Origin: Neobacillus sp. YX16 | Lineage (GTDB): Bacteria; Bacillota; Bacilli; Bacillales; Cytobacillaceae | Assembly: GCF_030123505.1 (NCBI RefSeq) | Contig: NZ_CP126115.1 | Location: 3,672,001-3,736,000 of the forward strand | Direction: 5' to 3' | Length of the DNA stretch: 64,000 nucleotides | Part shown: positions 1 through 9,338 of the stretch, one piece after another | How the letters are laid out: each line of letters opens with the position of its first letter | How positions within the stretch are numbered: the first letter of the stretch is position 1 | Position numbers and translations under genes: made by a program | Notes under the pieces: generated by a model | The model's database searches: none | What the model was told of the DNA's origin: nothing | Seen by the model: the letters and a program-made list of their open reading frames with translations, nothing else

Positions 1-784
1 GTGTTACATACCATTCCCAATTATAACCTCTTTGCTTTGCTGATTTAAAAATCGTAGGTGCTGTGTCAATCGCACCAGAATAATATACTAATTTTGGATT
101 CACATCGGCAATCTTTTTCAATTCACCATTGTACGTATTCTGGCCAGTATTAAAGGTTACCTCTGCTAGAATCTTACCGCCCAAACTTTCATACGTTTCT
201 CTAAATCTCTCAACATCACTTTGGGCACCTTCGTAATTTCCTACCATAACAGCTATTTCTTTAATACCGCTCTCAATCAATACTTTTGCACGAACCTCTC
301 CAATCGTTGAATCCGATGCCGCTGTTCGGAATGCAAAATTCCCGCCAATTTCATCAAGTTCTGTTGAGCCTGCAAAAGCGGACATGATCGGCACTTTTGA
401 TTTTGGCGCTTCTTTTAATAAAGCAAGCATAGATTCGGTTTCAGGTCCAATGGCTGCAACAGCCTTATCTGCATTGACCAGCTTTTGATACCCTTTAATA
501 GAGCCTTCAACAGTAGAAGCTGTATCTACGTCGATAATATTAATTTTCTTTCCGTCTAGGATTCCACCTGCTGCGTTAATTTCATCTTTTGCCAATAAAA
601 TAGAATTGATATTCTCTTTTGTAAACGCTCCAAGCCAGCCAGTAAGCCCTGATAAAAATCCAACGCTAATATCACCATCACTGCTTGAGCCACTAGTACC
701 TGAACTTCCTGTAGAACTTGCGCATCCAGTCATAACGGTCAGCGCAGTACAAATTGATATAGCAGCCATCGATACTTTCTTCAT
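1..784 (-). CDS. Liv-type ABC transporter substrate-binding lipoprotein (3' end outside window)
   Basis: The frame is open from the ATG at 784 to the window edge, so only the first 261 codons are present. The N-terminus is a lipoprotein signal: MKK, a hydrophobic stretch, then a lipobox-like VMTGC, followed by a Ser/Gly-rich linker. The mature part reads as a type I periplasmic-binding fold (for example GFLSGLTGWLG, AIGPETESML, VPIMSAFAGS), as in the branched-chain amino-acid binding family, which also includes aromatic-acid binders. A GGGGGAG ribosome binding site precedes the start. It is the last visible gene of a train that also encodes both Liv permeases and both ATPases, so it is probably their cell-surface receptor. 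Given the catabolic genes upstream, the ligand is more likely the catabolic substrate than leucine; that is inference. Confidence 0.88.
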   Translation of the reverse strand, partial: MKKVSMAAISICTALTVMTGCASSTGSSGTSGSSSDGDISVGFLSGLTGWLGAFTKENINSILLAKDEINAAGGILDGKKINIIDVDTASTVEGSIKGYQKLVNADKAVAAIGPETESMLALLKEAPKSKVPIMSAFAGSTELDEIGGNFAFRTAASDSTIGEVRAKVLIESGIKEIAVMVGNYEGAQSDVERFRETYESLGGKILAEVTFNTGQNTYNGELKKIADVNPKLVYYSGAIDTAPTIFKSAKQRGYNWEWYVT

Positions 785-797
785 TTCTTTCTCCCCC

Positions 798-1502
798 TTA
801 GTGACCCAAGAATAATTCTTCGAAATTTTCTTCTTCCAAAAATTGTTTTCCAGTCCGTTCCATTTTAATGATTCCAGAGTCCATTAAATAAACACGATCA
901 GCATGCTTTAATACTTCTTTTGGATTTTCCTCAACGACCCATATTACAGTTGTGCCTTTATCACGAATTTCAACAATCATTGCGATTAACCCTTGAATAA
1001 TTTGAGGAGCTAATCCAGTTATCGGTTCATCTAGGAGAAGAAATTTAGGGTTCACAATCAATGCACTTGCTAAAGCCAACATCTGTCTTTCTCCGCCGCT
1101 TAACGTTCCCGCTTTCTGATTAATCCGTTCTTTTAGGCGGGGAAACATCTCAAACATCTCATCTATTTTTTTCTTAGGCTTTTTAAGTGTGTATGCACCC
1201 ATTTCAAGATTCTCAAAAACAGTTAATTCCGCAAAGACATTTTTTCGCTGTGGAACATATCCTAAGCCCATCTTTGAAATATCACTTGGGGATACATTGT
1301 CAATCCGCTTCCCTTGAAAAGAAATCGAACCGCTCATCACAGGAAGCAAACCGCTAATGGTATGCATTAAGGTTGTTTTCCCGGCACCATTAGAACCAAT
1401 AATCCCCACCATCTCCCCCTGATTTACATGGAGACTGAGTCCATGTAAAATGGGGATTTTTCCATAACCCGAAACAACATCTTTTACTTCAAGAAATCTC
1501 AT
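798..1502 (-). CDS. Liv-type ABC transporter ATP-binding protein (LivF-like)
   Basis: Cytoplasmic ATPase of a branched-chain-amino-acid-type importer. Walker A GSNGAGKTT, signature LSGGERQ and Walker B FLLLDEP are intact, and length (234 residues) and ending match LivF. A longer frame opens at 1541, but the ATG at 1502 is preferred: it has a GGGGGCGAG ribosome binding site and starts right after the upstream livG-like stop at 1504. The binding-protein gene follows 13 bp downstream. This subunit would pair with the LivG-like ATPase to drive the LivH/LivM permease. Confidence 0.92.
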   Translation of the reverse strand: MRFLEVKDVVSGYGKIPILHGLSLHVNQGEMVGIIGSNGAGKTTLMHTISGLLPVMSGSISFQGKRIDNVSPSDISKMGLGYVPQRKNVFAELTVFENLEMGAYTLKKPKKKIDEMFEMFPRLKERINQKAGTLSGGERQMLALASALIVNPKFLLLDEPITGLAPQIIQGLIAMIVEIRDKGTTVIWVVEENPKEVLKHADRVYLMDSGIIKMERTGKQFLEEENFEELFLGH

Positions 1503-1503
1503 T

Positions 1504-2253
1504 TTAACTCGCCCCCAAGTATACAGATTTAACCTTTTCATTATTGGAAATTTCTTCTGGAGTACCTGACGCGATTAGCTCTCCATTTGCAAGACAATAG
1601 ATCCGATCACATATCCGATAGATAAAACCTAGATTATGGTCAATAACAAGAAAAGTCATTCCTTCACTTCTAAGTCTTAAGATATGTTGTACCATTTTAT
1701 CAAGCATGATTGGATTTACACCTGATGCAGGTTCATCCAACAGCATGATTTTTGGATTTGCCATTAACTGGCGGCATAATTCCAGCAATTTCAATTCTGC
1801 GGCACTTAAATTTTCAGCAAGTTCATTTCGTTTTTCATATAAATTAAATTGCCGGAGCAGCCCGCAAACTTTATCATAATGTTCTTGCTCTGTGCGGGTA
1901 ATTTTCTTCTTTTTATAAAAAATAGAAAACAATCCTTCGCTATCATTAGAGGGTACTACCATTAAGTTTTCTAACAAACTTAATTTTGAAAAGCCTACTG
2001 GAGTCTGAAAAGTCCTTAATAGCCCTTTTCCCACTACGGCCTCGGGAGTTGAAGTATCAATTTTTTCATCCAAGAAGGAGATTTCACCCGAATTTGAAGG
2101 CAGAAATAAACTAATCATATTAAAAAGGGTTGTTTTTCCTGCTCCATTAGGACCGATTAGTCCAACAATTTCCCCTTTATTAACCTCCAACGTTACATTT
2201 TTAACGGCCTGAACGCCGCCAAAGTTTTTACTCAGCTCCTTGACTTGCAGCAT
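1504..2253 (-). CDS. Liv-type ABC transporter ATP-binding protein (LivG-like)
   Basis: Second ATPase of the importer, 249 residues. Walker A GPNGAGKTT, Walker B IMLLDEP and the H-loop region FLVIDHNLG are present, with the long insert before the signature that marks LivG rather than LivF. The signature reads LSAAELK, a departure from LSGGQ; relatives of this family often show LSxGE, so function is probably kept. The gene overlaps the 3' end of livM by 26 bp and ends one base before the livF-like start, consistent with translational coupling. Confidence 0.92.
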   Translation of the reverse strand: MLQVKELSKNFGGVQAVKNVTLEVNKGEIVGLIGPNGAGKTTLFNMISLFLPSNSGEISFLDEKIDTSTPEAVVGKGLLRTFQTPVGFSKLSLLENLMVVPSNDSEGLFSIFYKKKKITRTEQEHYDKVCGLLRQFNLYEKRNELAENLSAAELKLLELCRQLMANPKIMLLDEPASGVNPIMLDKMVQHILRLRSEGMTFLVIDHNLGFIYRICDRIYCLANGELIASGTPEEISNNEKVKSVYLGAS

Positions 2254-3217
2254 TTTTCCCTACTCCCTTCGGTTCAAGGATTAACGAATTATCATGGAAC
2301 TTAAAAAGCTTTTCAACTGATTTAAACTTTTCAGCGATTAATCCCTGTGGAAGGAAGCGTAGTACAAGTATCAACATCATCCCGGAGACAAATTGCCTTA
2401 ATCCTGCTAATACGACACTATATTCAGCTGGTACTGGGATAAAGCGTGTCGCTTCTTGAACCAGAATGAGTACGAATGCACCAATAACAGCTCCACGATT
2501 ATTTCCGATCCCGCCCAATACAAGTGCTGTCCAGACTGTAAAGGTTATAGCGGAGGTAAACATATTCGGTGCGATGATAGACATGTACCAAACATAAAAG
2601 CATCCAACTAATCCAATCATGGAACTACTTAAAACAAACACTTTTAACTTTGTGGCAAATATTTTCTTTCCTATCGATTGCGTTACTATTTCATTTTCAC
2701 GAATAGCCCGCATATAACGGCCCATTGGAGAATCGGCCAGCCTTTGGGCAAAGAAATAATATATGGCCAAACTTAGCAGCACTAATCCTGTGAAAAATAG
2801 CATGTAATTTGCACCAGGGATGAATTCCTGAAATGGTTTATCTAGGCCAAAAAATCCGATGTTTCCATTTGTTAACCACTCTTCATTTGAAGCAAATATT
2901 CTAATGATTTCAGCAAACGCAAATGTTGTAATTAGAAGATATTCACTCTGTAAACGAAGTGAGGTATAGCCAATAAATAAACTTAATAATCCTGTGATGA
3001 TGACAGAACCAATAACACCCGCAATCATTGGAAGCCCAAGTCCCTCAGGCGCATCGATTGTAAGCAATGTATAGGAATAAGCACCCACTGCGAAATAACC
3101 GACAACCCCTAGATCCCAAAGCCCCAGTAGTCCACCATTGATATTTAATGCCACCGCAAGCATGGCATAAATTCCACCTAATGCTATGAGCCCTGATAAA
3201 AAAACTAGAATCTCCAT
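2228..3217 (-). CDS. Liv-type ABC transporter permease (LivM-like)
   Basis: Integral membrane subunit, 329 residues, with about eight to ten hydrophobic segments. Family hallmarks include LNINGGLLGLWDLGVVGYFAVGAY near the N-terminus, the cytoplasmic coupling region RAIRENEIVTQSIGKKIFATKLKVFV, and the VLGGIGNNRGAVIGA segment. A short charged C-terminal tail follows. It starts next to the stop of the livH-like gene (3218) and overlaps the following livG-like gene. It would form the membrane channel with LivH. Confidence 0.92.
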   Translation of the reverse strand: MEILVFLSGLIALGGIYAMLAVALNINGGLLGLWDLGVVGYFAVGAYSYTLLTIDAPEGLGLPMIAGVIGSVIITGLLSLFIGYTSLRLQSEYLLITTFAFAEIIRIFASNEEWLTNGNIGFFGLDKPFQEFIPGANYMLFFTGLVLLSLAIYYFFAQRLADSPMGRYMRAIRENEIVTQSIGKKIFATKLKVFVLSSSMIGLVGCFYVWYMSIIAPNMFTSAITFTVWTALVLGGIGNNRGAVIGAFVLILVQEATRFIPVPAEYSVVLAGLRQFVSGMMLILVLRFLPQGLIAEKFKSVEKLFKFHDNSLILEPKGVGKNAASQGAE

Positions 3218-4072
3218 TTAATGAGCACCACCCTTTGACAGTCCTTGAGGACGAATTAAAAGGACAAGAATGACAATAACAAATGCTATTGCTGTTCTGT
3301 ATGACGTAGGGACTATCATCGTGCTAACATCCATACTCAATCCGATAATTAATGCAGCAAGCATGGTTCCGTATAAATTGCCCATTCCTCCTACGATAAC
3401 CACCGACATAATGATTAAAATTTGATGCCAGCCTAACTCCATGTTTAAAGTACCAGTCATGGCAAGAAGGATCCCAGCCAGACCTGCTAATCCTGATGAG
3501 ATCAGCCAAACATAATTTGATAGCTTCTTAGAATTAATTCCCCTTATTTGTGCTAAATCACGATTTTCAGCCATTGCTCTGAAACCTTTGCCGTTTTTTG
3601 TTTTTGTTAAAATATAATGAAGGAAAGAAACACACGCTAACGAGATGAGGATAATAAACAATTCCTGATAGGAGAGAATCTGACTGCCAAACACTTCAAT
3701 CATATTGCTAGTCTCTAGTCCAAATGTTCTGATTTGCGGACCAACAATCGCCTGAACGATCCCGTAGATTACCCAAGAAAGACCTATGGAAGTGAATAGT
3801 AATACTAGAATTCCATTTTTCCGTACAGGAAAATAGAATACCTTAGCTAATAAAAGCCCTAACACAGCTGTAGCGATGACAGACAGAATCATTGCCAAGG
3901 CAAATGGAAAGTTGAGTACGCTTTTAAAAAGATAGGCCATATACGCACCGATCAAAAGCATTTGACCATGTGCTATATTTAAGAAATTTTCTGTTTTCCA
4001 AACCATCGAAAAACCAATGGAAGCAATGATTAAGATACAACCAGTAATGATTCCATATATAACGTATTCCAT
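3218..4072 (-). CDS. Liv-type ABC transporter permease (LivH-like)
   Basis: Integral membrane subunit of the importer with the LivH N-terminal pattern (SIGFSMVWKTENFLNIAHGQ) and the coupling segment RAMAENRDLAQIRGINSKKL. A frame opens at 4102, but the ATG at 4072 (MEYVIYG) is chosen because an AGGGAGG ribosome binding site lies 8 bases upstream. That gives 284 residues, normal for the family. It is the first importer gene, about 165 bp after the molybdopterin-subunit gene, so the importer may be read from the same long transcript or from an unseen promoter in that gap. Confidence 0.92.
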   Translation of the reverse strand: MEYVIYGIITGCILIIASIGFSMVWKTENFLNIAHGQMLLIGAYMAYLFKSVLNFPFALAMILSVIATAVLGLLLAKVFYFPVRKNGILVLLFTSIGLSWVIYGIVQAIVGPQIRTFGLETSNMIEVFGSQILSYQELFIILISLACVSFLHYILTKTKNGKGFRAMAENRDLAQIRGINSKKLSNYVWLISSGLAGLAGILLAMTGTLNMELGWHQILIIMSVVIVGGMGNLYGTMLAALIIGLSMDVSTMIVPTSYRTAIAFVIVILVLLIRPQGLSKGGAH

Positions 4073-4121
4073 CTTCAGCCTCCCTCTACTTTCTGTATAC
4101 ATGGTTTATTCTATTTAATGG

Positions 4122-4162
4122 TCAAGGGTCAGATCCTTTAATAAGGTTATTCTCACCCTTGA
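4122..4162. repeat. Inverted repeat between the hydroxylase and importer genes
   Basis: TCAAGGGT (4122-4129) and ACCCTTGA (4155-4162) form a perfect 8-bp inverted repeat in the 164-bp gap between the molybdopterin subunit and the livH-like gene. A T-run follows it only on the plus strand, which carries no gene here, so it is not a convincing terminator for the minus-strand operon. It could be a weak attenuator, an RNA-processing structure or chance. Confidence 0.3.
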
Positions 4163-4236
4163 TTTGTTTTTTTTATTATCACTGTGCTTATGTTGTTTTA
4201 CTGTTAAAAAAATTCTAAAAAGCTTTCTGATTTTGC

Positions 4237-6606
4237 TTATTTTAATACACTTTCTGCATTTTCCGCTTCTTCTATTAAACTTCTTAATTTATTAGGGCTA
4301 ATTGGAAGAGAGTTGATTTCTATTTTTAATGGTCTCATTGCATCACAAACAGCATTGGCAATCGCTGCTGGCGGGCTGATGGCACCACCTTCTCCCACTC
4401 CCTTAATCCCAATCGGGTTGTGAGGGGAGAGAAACTCTTGGTGACCCATTTCAACTTCAGGGACCTCCATGGCAGTTGGGATTAAATAGTCCATATAAGT
4501 TCCCGTCACCAATTGACCGTTTTTATCGTAAATAATTTCTTCATAAAGAGCACCGCCAATCCCCTGTGCCACTCCACCTTGAATTTGACCATCAACGATC
4601 TTAGGATTAATGACCCGGCCACAATCATGAACGACAATATAACGCAAGATATCGACAAATCCTGTTTCCTTGTCTACCTCCACAACTGCTACGTGAAAGC
4701 CAGAAGAAAATGTTACGGTTGGTGGTACAAAGTAATAGGTTGCACTCGCGCCTGGCTCGATTCCTTTTGGAACCTTGCAGCGAGGGCCAGGTTTAGCTGC
4801 CTGAGCAATTTCCTGTAATGTAACAAATTGGGAAGGCGAATGTTTTAAATATACTTTACCGCTATGCATTTCCAATTCATCGATTGTAACTCCAAGCATT
4901 TCCCCTGCAATTAATAGGAATTTTTCTCTTAATTGTTTGGAAGCACCATGAACCGCTGATCCTGCCGTAACAGCGCCCCTGCTGGCAAATGTTCCCACAC
5001 CATATGGAAGCAGACTTGTATCTCCTGCCCGTACCGATACTTGCTCTGGATTTACGCCGAACACATCGGCACAAATTTGAGAGAGAGTGGTTTCATGACT
5101 TTGACCGTGTGGACTAGAGCCAACACCAACCAAAATATGTCCGGTTGAGTCAACTTTAACTGCAGCACCTTCAAATGGACCAATACCTGTTCCTTCAATG
5201 TAAGACGAAAAACCAATTCCAATATTTTTGTTATTTTTCCTTGTTTCTTCTTGTTGTTGACGGAATTCCTCATATCCGGCTATTTTCATCGCTTGCTGTA
5301 AAGATTTTACGTAGTCGCCATTTTCAAGTACCATATTCGCTCCATCGCGGTAAAAAATACCTGTTTCATACGGCATTTGTTCAGGACGTACGAAATTTCT
5401 CATTGATACTTCCACTGGATCAAGATTTAACTTGTCAGCTATCATATAAATGATTCGGTCCATAACATAAACGGCCTCGGGCCTCCCTGCCCCACGATAA
5501 GGTACGTTAGGTGTCTTATTTGTTAAAACGATTCGGCCAGTAATATCATAATTTGGAATATGATACATCCCCCGCAAGTGGGCTGCTGAGTTATAGGCAC
5601 AACATAACGCAAATGAGTTATGTGCTCCATTATCTAAGAGGAACTGATCTTTCAATCCAAGAATGGTTCCATCATTTCTAAAAGCAACTTCAACATCATG
5701 TACCTGATCACGGGAATGTCTGGTACTCTGCATATGCTCAAGACGATCTTCAATCCACTTAACTGGACGTTTGTATTTCATCGCTAGATAAGGAATAATA
5801 ATTTCCTCTGGATAGACCGCACATTTCGGACCGAATCCGCCGCCAACATCTGGGGCAACAACACGAATATTGCCTTCGACCAATCCAACTAGCTTTGAAA
5901 GATAGGACCTAACCATAAATGGTACTTGAGTAGATGACCAAACATCGAGTTGTTGATTGCGTTCTTGGTACTCGGCAATTACGCCCCTTGTCTCCAGCGG
6001 ATTTCCCGATACCCTCGGAGTTTTTATTCTTGTTTTTAAAATGTGATTTGCCTGGCTAAAAGCATGGTCAATATTTCCAACCTTTACCTCAAAATGCGAT
6101 TGGATATTATTCCCCAGATGTGGATGGATAACGGGGGCGTCGTCCTTTATCGTTTCGTAAGGGTCCGTAACCACAGGCAAAGGCTCATAGCTGACTTTAA
6201 TCAATCCCAGTGCATCCTCGGCAATATAGCGATCTTCGGCTAAAACGATGGCAACCGCTTGACCGACAAAGGTTACTTTATGCTGCGCTAACATCGGTTC
6301 AGGGTTTTGCTTAATTATTGGTTTGATATCAGCTTCTAGCTGTGGAGGCAAGGTGAATTCTACGAATTCAGTGAAAGGTTTTACATTTCCCTCTAAATCA
6401 TCCGAGATAATGACATCCAGGACGCCCTCATGATTTTTCGCTTGCGAAACATCAATATTTTTTATCCTTGCATGAGCATAAGGGCTCCTCAGGATGGCTG
6501 CTTCGACCATATTTTCTATTCGAATATCAGCTACAAACTTTCCAGAACCAGTAAGCAGCCGATGATCCTCTTTTCTTTTTACATTTTGCCCAACAAATTG
6601 TTTCAC
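4237..6606 (-). CDS. Molybdenum hydroxylase large subunit (CoxL/xanthine dehydrogenase family)
   Basis: Catalytic, molybdopterin-binding subunit of a three-subunit aerobic CO-dehydrogenase/xanthine-dehydrogenase-type hydroxylase, 789 residues, cytoplasmic. The N-terminal a/b-hammerhead domain (VKRKEDHRLLTGSGKFVADI) is followed by the molybdopterin domains. The active-site loop reads PYRGAGRPEA, the pattern of form II or CoxL-like hydroxylases; the Cys-containing AYxCSFR loop of true CO dehydrogenase is absent. The catalytic Glu motif GVGEGGA lies near the C-terminus. The start is GTG with an AAAGGAGGG site upstream, 19 bp after the 2Fe-2S subunit. It likely hydroxylates a carbon next to a ring nitrogen or an aldehyde, with water as oxygen source. 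The substrate is unknown. Confidence 0.93.
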   Translation of the reverse strand: MKQFVGQNVKRKEDHRLLTGSGKFVADIRIENMVEAAILRSPYAHARIKNIDVSQAKNHEGVLDVIISDDLEGNVKPFTEFVEFTLPPQLEADIKPIIKQNPEPMLAQHKVTFVGQAVAIVLAEDRYIAEDALGLIKVSYEPLPVVTDPYETIKDDAPVIHPHLGNNIQSHFEVKVGNIDHAFSQANHILKTRIKTPRVSGNPLETRGVIAEYQERNQQLDVWSSTQVPFMVRSYLSKLVGLVEGNIRVVAPDVGGGFGPKCAVYPEEIIIPYLAMKYKRPVKWIEDRLEHMQSTRHSRDQVHDVEVAFRNDGTILGLKDQFLLDNGAHNSFALCCAYNSAAHLRGMYHIPNYDITGRIVLTNKTPNVPYRGAGRPEAVYVMDRIIYMIADKLNLDPVEVSMRNFVRPEQMPYETGIFYRDGANMVLENGDYVKSLQQAMKIAGYEEFRQQQEETRKNNKNIGIGFSSYIEGTGIGPFEGAAVKVDSTGHILVGVGSSPHGQSHETTLSQICADVFGVNPEQVSVRAGDTSLLPYGVGTFASRGAVTAGSAVHGASKQLREKFLLIAGEMLGVTIDELEMHSGKVYLKHSPSQFVTLQEIAQAAKPGPRCKVPKGIEPGASATYYFVPPTVTFSSGFHVAVVEVDKETGFVDILRYIVVHDCGRVINPKIVDGQIQGGVAQGIGGALYEEIIYDKNGQLVTGTYMDYLIPTAMEVPEVEMGHQEFLSPHNPIGIKGVGEGGAISPPAAIANAVCDAMRPLKIEINSLPISPNKLRSLIEEAENAESVLK

Positions 6607-6625
6607 GCTCGGGTCCCTCCTTTGG

Positions 6626-7102
6626 TTAACATTTGAGTACGTATGCCTCTTTCACAGCTTTAATAATATTGCTGTATCCCGTACAACGGCAAAGGTTACC
6701 AGAGATTGCTTCGCGGATTTCATCATCTGTTGGCAGGTCCGGATGAGTTTCCATGAAGTTTTTTACAGACATTAGAAAACCTGGAGTACAAAATCCACAT
6801 TGTAAGGCATGATTATTAGCAAATGCTTGTTGGATGGGATGGAAGGTACCATCTTCTTCTGCAAGTGATTCCACGGTCTCAACTTCTAAACCATCAGCCT
6901 GAACAGCAAGCATTAAGCAGGATCGGACAGGCTCACCATTTAGTAATACCGTACACGCTCCACAAACACCGTGTTCACAACCTACATGAGTTCCAGTCAG
7001 ACCAAGTTTATCCCGTAAAAAATCTGATAACAGCCATCTTGATTCAATCTCTTTTTCAATTACTTTCCCATTCACTTTAATTTTGACGTTAGAATAGCTC
7101 AT
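6626..7102 (-). CDS. Molybdenum hydroxylase 2Fe-2S subunit (CoxS-like)
   Basis: Electron-transfer subunit of 158 residues carrying two [2Fe-2S] centres. The N-terminal plant-ferredoxin-type domain has CEHGVCGAC plus a later Cys (PVRSC). The C-terminal helical domain has the CGFCTPG and CRCTGY motifs. The ATG at 7102 is chosen because it overlaps the FAD-subunit stop (ATGA, 7099-7102) and has a GGGGAGGAG site; a frame opening at 7120 lies inside the upstream gene. It passes electrons from the molybdenum centre to the FAD subunit. Confidence 0.95.
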   Translation of the reverse strand: MSYSNVKIKVNGKVIEKEIESRWLLSDFLRDKLGLTGTHVGCEHGVCGACTVLLNGEPVRSCLMLAVQADGLEVETVESLAEEDGTFHPIQQAFANNHALQCGFCTPGFLMSVKNFMETHPDLPTDDEIREAISGNLCRCTGYSNIIKAVKEAYVLKC

Positions 7103-7980
7103 ACGATTACTCCTCCCCAAGCCCGTTCAATCGCTTTATTTAATGCCCTTTCTAGCAATACGCCTGTTAAATATCGACGGTATTCCTTGGAACCATGTAT
7201 ATCTCCCTCAGGATCCAATTCATCTAGTTGAAGGACAGCAGCTTCTTTGAGAATGGAATCGTTAGGCTTCTTTCCTATTAAAAACTCCTCGGTTGCTTCC
7301 GGGATAAAAGGAACCGAATTTGCACCACCTAGAGCGATTTTTGCATCAACTATCGTTCCATTATGATTAAGCTCTATAACGGATGCTACCTCTACTAAAG
7401 CGAAATCCCCATGCCTTCTAGCGACCTCTTCAAACGCGAATCCACTTCCCTGCTTGATTTTCGGAAAGCGAATTTCCTTTATAAGCTGATTTGGCTCCAG
7501 GGTCGTTAATAAATAACTTAGAAAAAATTCCTCAGGTGATAAGGTCATTTCCTCCTCACTTGAAACAACAACGATTTCGCCTCTTAAGGCGGTTAACATA
7601 CATGGCAGTTCAGCTGAGGGATCAGCATGTGCGATACTTCCGCCAATGGTTCCCCTCGATCTAATTTGATTATGTCCTACCCAGCGAATTCCTTCAGTCA
7701 GAAGCGGGCATTTTTCCTGAACCAATGCTGACTTTTCAACATCCACATGACGAGTCATCCCGCCGATTACAAGGGCATCTTCTTCTTCTCTAATTCCTTT
7801 CAATTCTGCAACTCTGCCAATATCTATTATGTAGCCAGGAGTCGAAAGCCTCATGTTTAATAACGGAATTAAACTTTGGCCTCCAGACATGATCTTGGCA
7901 TCTTCTCCATATTCAGCAAGCATATCAAGAGCTTCTCGGAGATTATTGGGTCTTAGATAGGAGAACTTTGGGGGCTTCAT
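7099..7980 (-). CDS. Molybdenum hydroxylase FAD-binding subunit (CoxM-like)
   Basis: FAD-binding medium subunit, 293 residues. The two family FAD motifs are visible: GGQSLIPLLNMRL near residue 33 and TIGGSIAHADPSAELP near residue 111. A CO-dehydrogenase flavoprotein C-terminal domain follows. AAAGGAGG precedes the ATG. Gene order FAD, 2Fe-2S, molybdopterin matches many cox-like operons. It would hand electrons to an unidentified acceptor. No XdhC/CoxF maturation factor or molybdenum-cofactor gene lies in this window, so these must be supplied from elsewhere. Confidence 0.94.
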   Translation of the reverse strand: MKPPKFSYLRPNNLREALDMLAEYGEDAKIMSGGQSLIPLLNMRLSTPGYIIDIGRVAELKGIREEEDALVIGGMTRHVDVEKSALVQEKCPLLTEGIRWVGHNQIRSRGTIGGSIAHADPSAELPCMLTALRGEIVVVSSEEEMTLSPEEFFLSYLLTTLEPNQLIKEIRFPKIKQGSGFAFEEVARRHGDFALVEVASVIELNHNGTIVDAKIALGGANSVPFIPEATEEFLIGKKPNDSILKEAAVLQLDELDPEGDIHGSKEYRRYLTGVLLERALNKAIERAWGGVIV

Positions 7981-8016
7981 TAAGATGACCTCCTTTTACT
8001 AGGTTCATTTTTTCAA

Positions 8017-8772
8017 TTAATATTTTCCTGATAATAAGCTTCCAGCATTAGGGACGAAAGTATCTAGCTCCAATTGCTTTAATATCTTATAGACAGTTGA
8101 AGTGGCAGCGGTCAATACTGGCAGTCCCAACTCATCTTCGACCTTTTGGACTGATGGAAGAGATGGCATTTGTACACATGCAGAAAGAACGACCGCATCA
8201 GCACCTTGAATATTTAGCTTTTTTGCAATCTCTGGAAGATTATTTGGATTTAATCTCCCAACTTCTAAATTGTCCGGGACCTCGAGACTGATTGAATCAA
8301 TCACTTCGATTCCACTTTGTTCCAAATAGTCAATTACCATTTGAGTTAAAGGTTTCATGTATGGGGTAATAATCGAGACTTTCTTTGCATTTATGGTTTT
8401 TATACCCTCCACTAATGCCCCAGCACTGCTGATTACCGGGGTTGCTCCTCCGTTTTCAACTGTTGCACCGTACAACCTATTTTCCGATTTTATATGGTAG
8501 CCCGCTCCCTGACACATGATGGCAACAAGACACGCATAAGCAAGCACATCGCAGCGTGCATCAGATAATTCAACCGCACATCTGTCACTTTCCACATCCA
8601 TTTTTGATAATTCCTCTTTTGAAACATGCTTCATTCTCATTCTGCTGGAGTGAAAGGTAAAAGAGGCTTCAGAAGATTCTTTCATTTTCGCATGAAGCAT
8701 GGCAGGAATCTCAGTTTCCATTGTTGTATTAGAGCTTGGGACAATTAATCCTACACGATAATGTCTTGTCAT
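8017..8772 (-). CDS. Asp/Glu racemase-superfamily protein, maleate isomerase/arylmalonate decarboxylase-like
   Basis: About 251 residues. The N-terminal GLIVPSSNTTMETEIP is the hallmark of the maleate cis-trans isomerase/arylmalonate decarboxylase branch of the Asp/Glu racemase superfamily. Both catalytic cysteines are in place: Cys81 (AYACLVAIM) and Cys199 (LSACVQMPS), the pair expected for an isomerase; arylmalonate decarboxylases keep only one. The ATG at 8772 is preferred over an upstream in-frame GTG because AAAGGTGG overlaps that GTG. It sits directly upstream of the hydroxylase genes. Conversion of maleate to fumarate is plausible, but a hydantoin or other acid racemase remains possible. 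Confidence 0.8.
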   Translation of the reverse strand: MTRHYRVGLIVPSSNTTMETEIPAMLHAKMKESSEASFTFHSSRMRMKHVSKEELSKMDVESDRCAVELSDARCDVLAYACLVAIMCQGAGYHIKSENRLYGATVENGGATPVISSAGALVEGIKTINAKKVSIITPYMKPLTQMVIDYLEQSGIEVIDSISLEVPDNLEVGRLNPNNLPEIAKKLNIQGADAVVLSACVQMPSLPSVQKVEDELGLPVLTAATSTVYKILKQLELDTFVPNAGSLLSGKY

Positions 8773-8858
8773 TCTTTTTAAAACCACCTTTAATTTAGTT
8801 TAAATAGATTTGCTTTTACGGAGATCCAACTAACTATAAATGCTATATTCGAAGAGTA

Positions 8859-9338
8859 TTATTCCATGTTAATGGCAGAATCTACAGGAGATTCTATTGA
8901 TGCTGATTTAACCGCTTTTTGAATATCTTTAAAAAACTTTCCGGCTAAAAATTTTGCCACCCCGCCAAGAACTCGGTTTCCGACACTTGCAATGGTACCG
9001 CCTATTTCCGCGTCACAGTTCCATTCAAGTCTAGATCCGTCATCTGTCTCAAATAATCGGCAATGCATTTTTGCTTCTACATGACCAGGAGTTCCACTTC
9101 CAGAGGCATGAAGAATATAATAATTTGGTTTATCTACACCTTCTATTTTTACTTTTCCTACATATTCTCCCTTGACTGCAGCCACTCCCAATTTTAAAAC
9201 TACATCGTATTCACCACTTTCTTTTAAGACCAATTCATGACAGCCAGGAATGACCTTTTTCAAAATTCCTTCATCTAGTAGTGAATTCCATAACTGATTT
9301 ACATCCATTGAAAATTTAGCTTCTCCTTCAAGATTCAT
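8859..9338 (-). CDS. CoxG-like SRPBCC protein
   Basis: 159 residues, CoxG family (carbon monoxide dehydrogenase subunit G), START/SRPBCC fold. Recognisable features are the N-terminal GEAKFSMDVNQLWNSLLD, then KVIPGCHEL, and the C-terminal GGVAKFLAGKFFKDI amphipathic segment. In cox operons CoxG anchors the hydroxylase to the membrane. It is the first gene of the hydroxylase/importer train. About 150 bp separate it from the G3E GTPase gene upstream; this gap contains an AT-rich ATTATA (9411-9416, TATAAT on the minus strand) that could be a -10 box. Confidence 0.88.
   Translation of the reverse strand: MNLEGEAKFSMDVNQLWNSLLDEGILKKVIPGCHELVLKESGEYDVVLKLGVAAVKGEYVGKVKIEGVDKPNYYILHASGSGTPGHVEAKMHCRLFETDDGSRLEWNCDAEIGGTIASVGNRVLGGVAKFLAGKFFKDIQKAVKSASIESPVDSAINME

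Noticed and set aside
4513..4818. Plus-strand open frame inside the molybdopterin subunit gene
   Set aside because: A shadow frame of a strongly supported minus-strand gene, with no family features.
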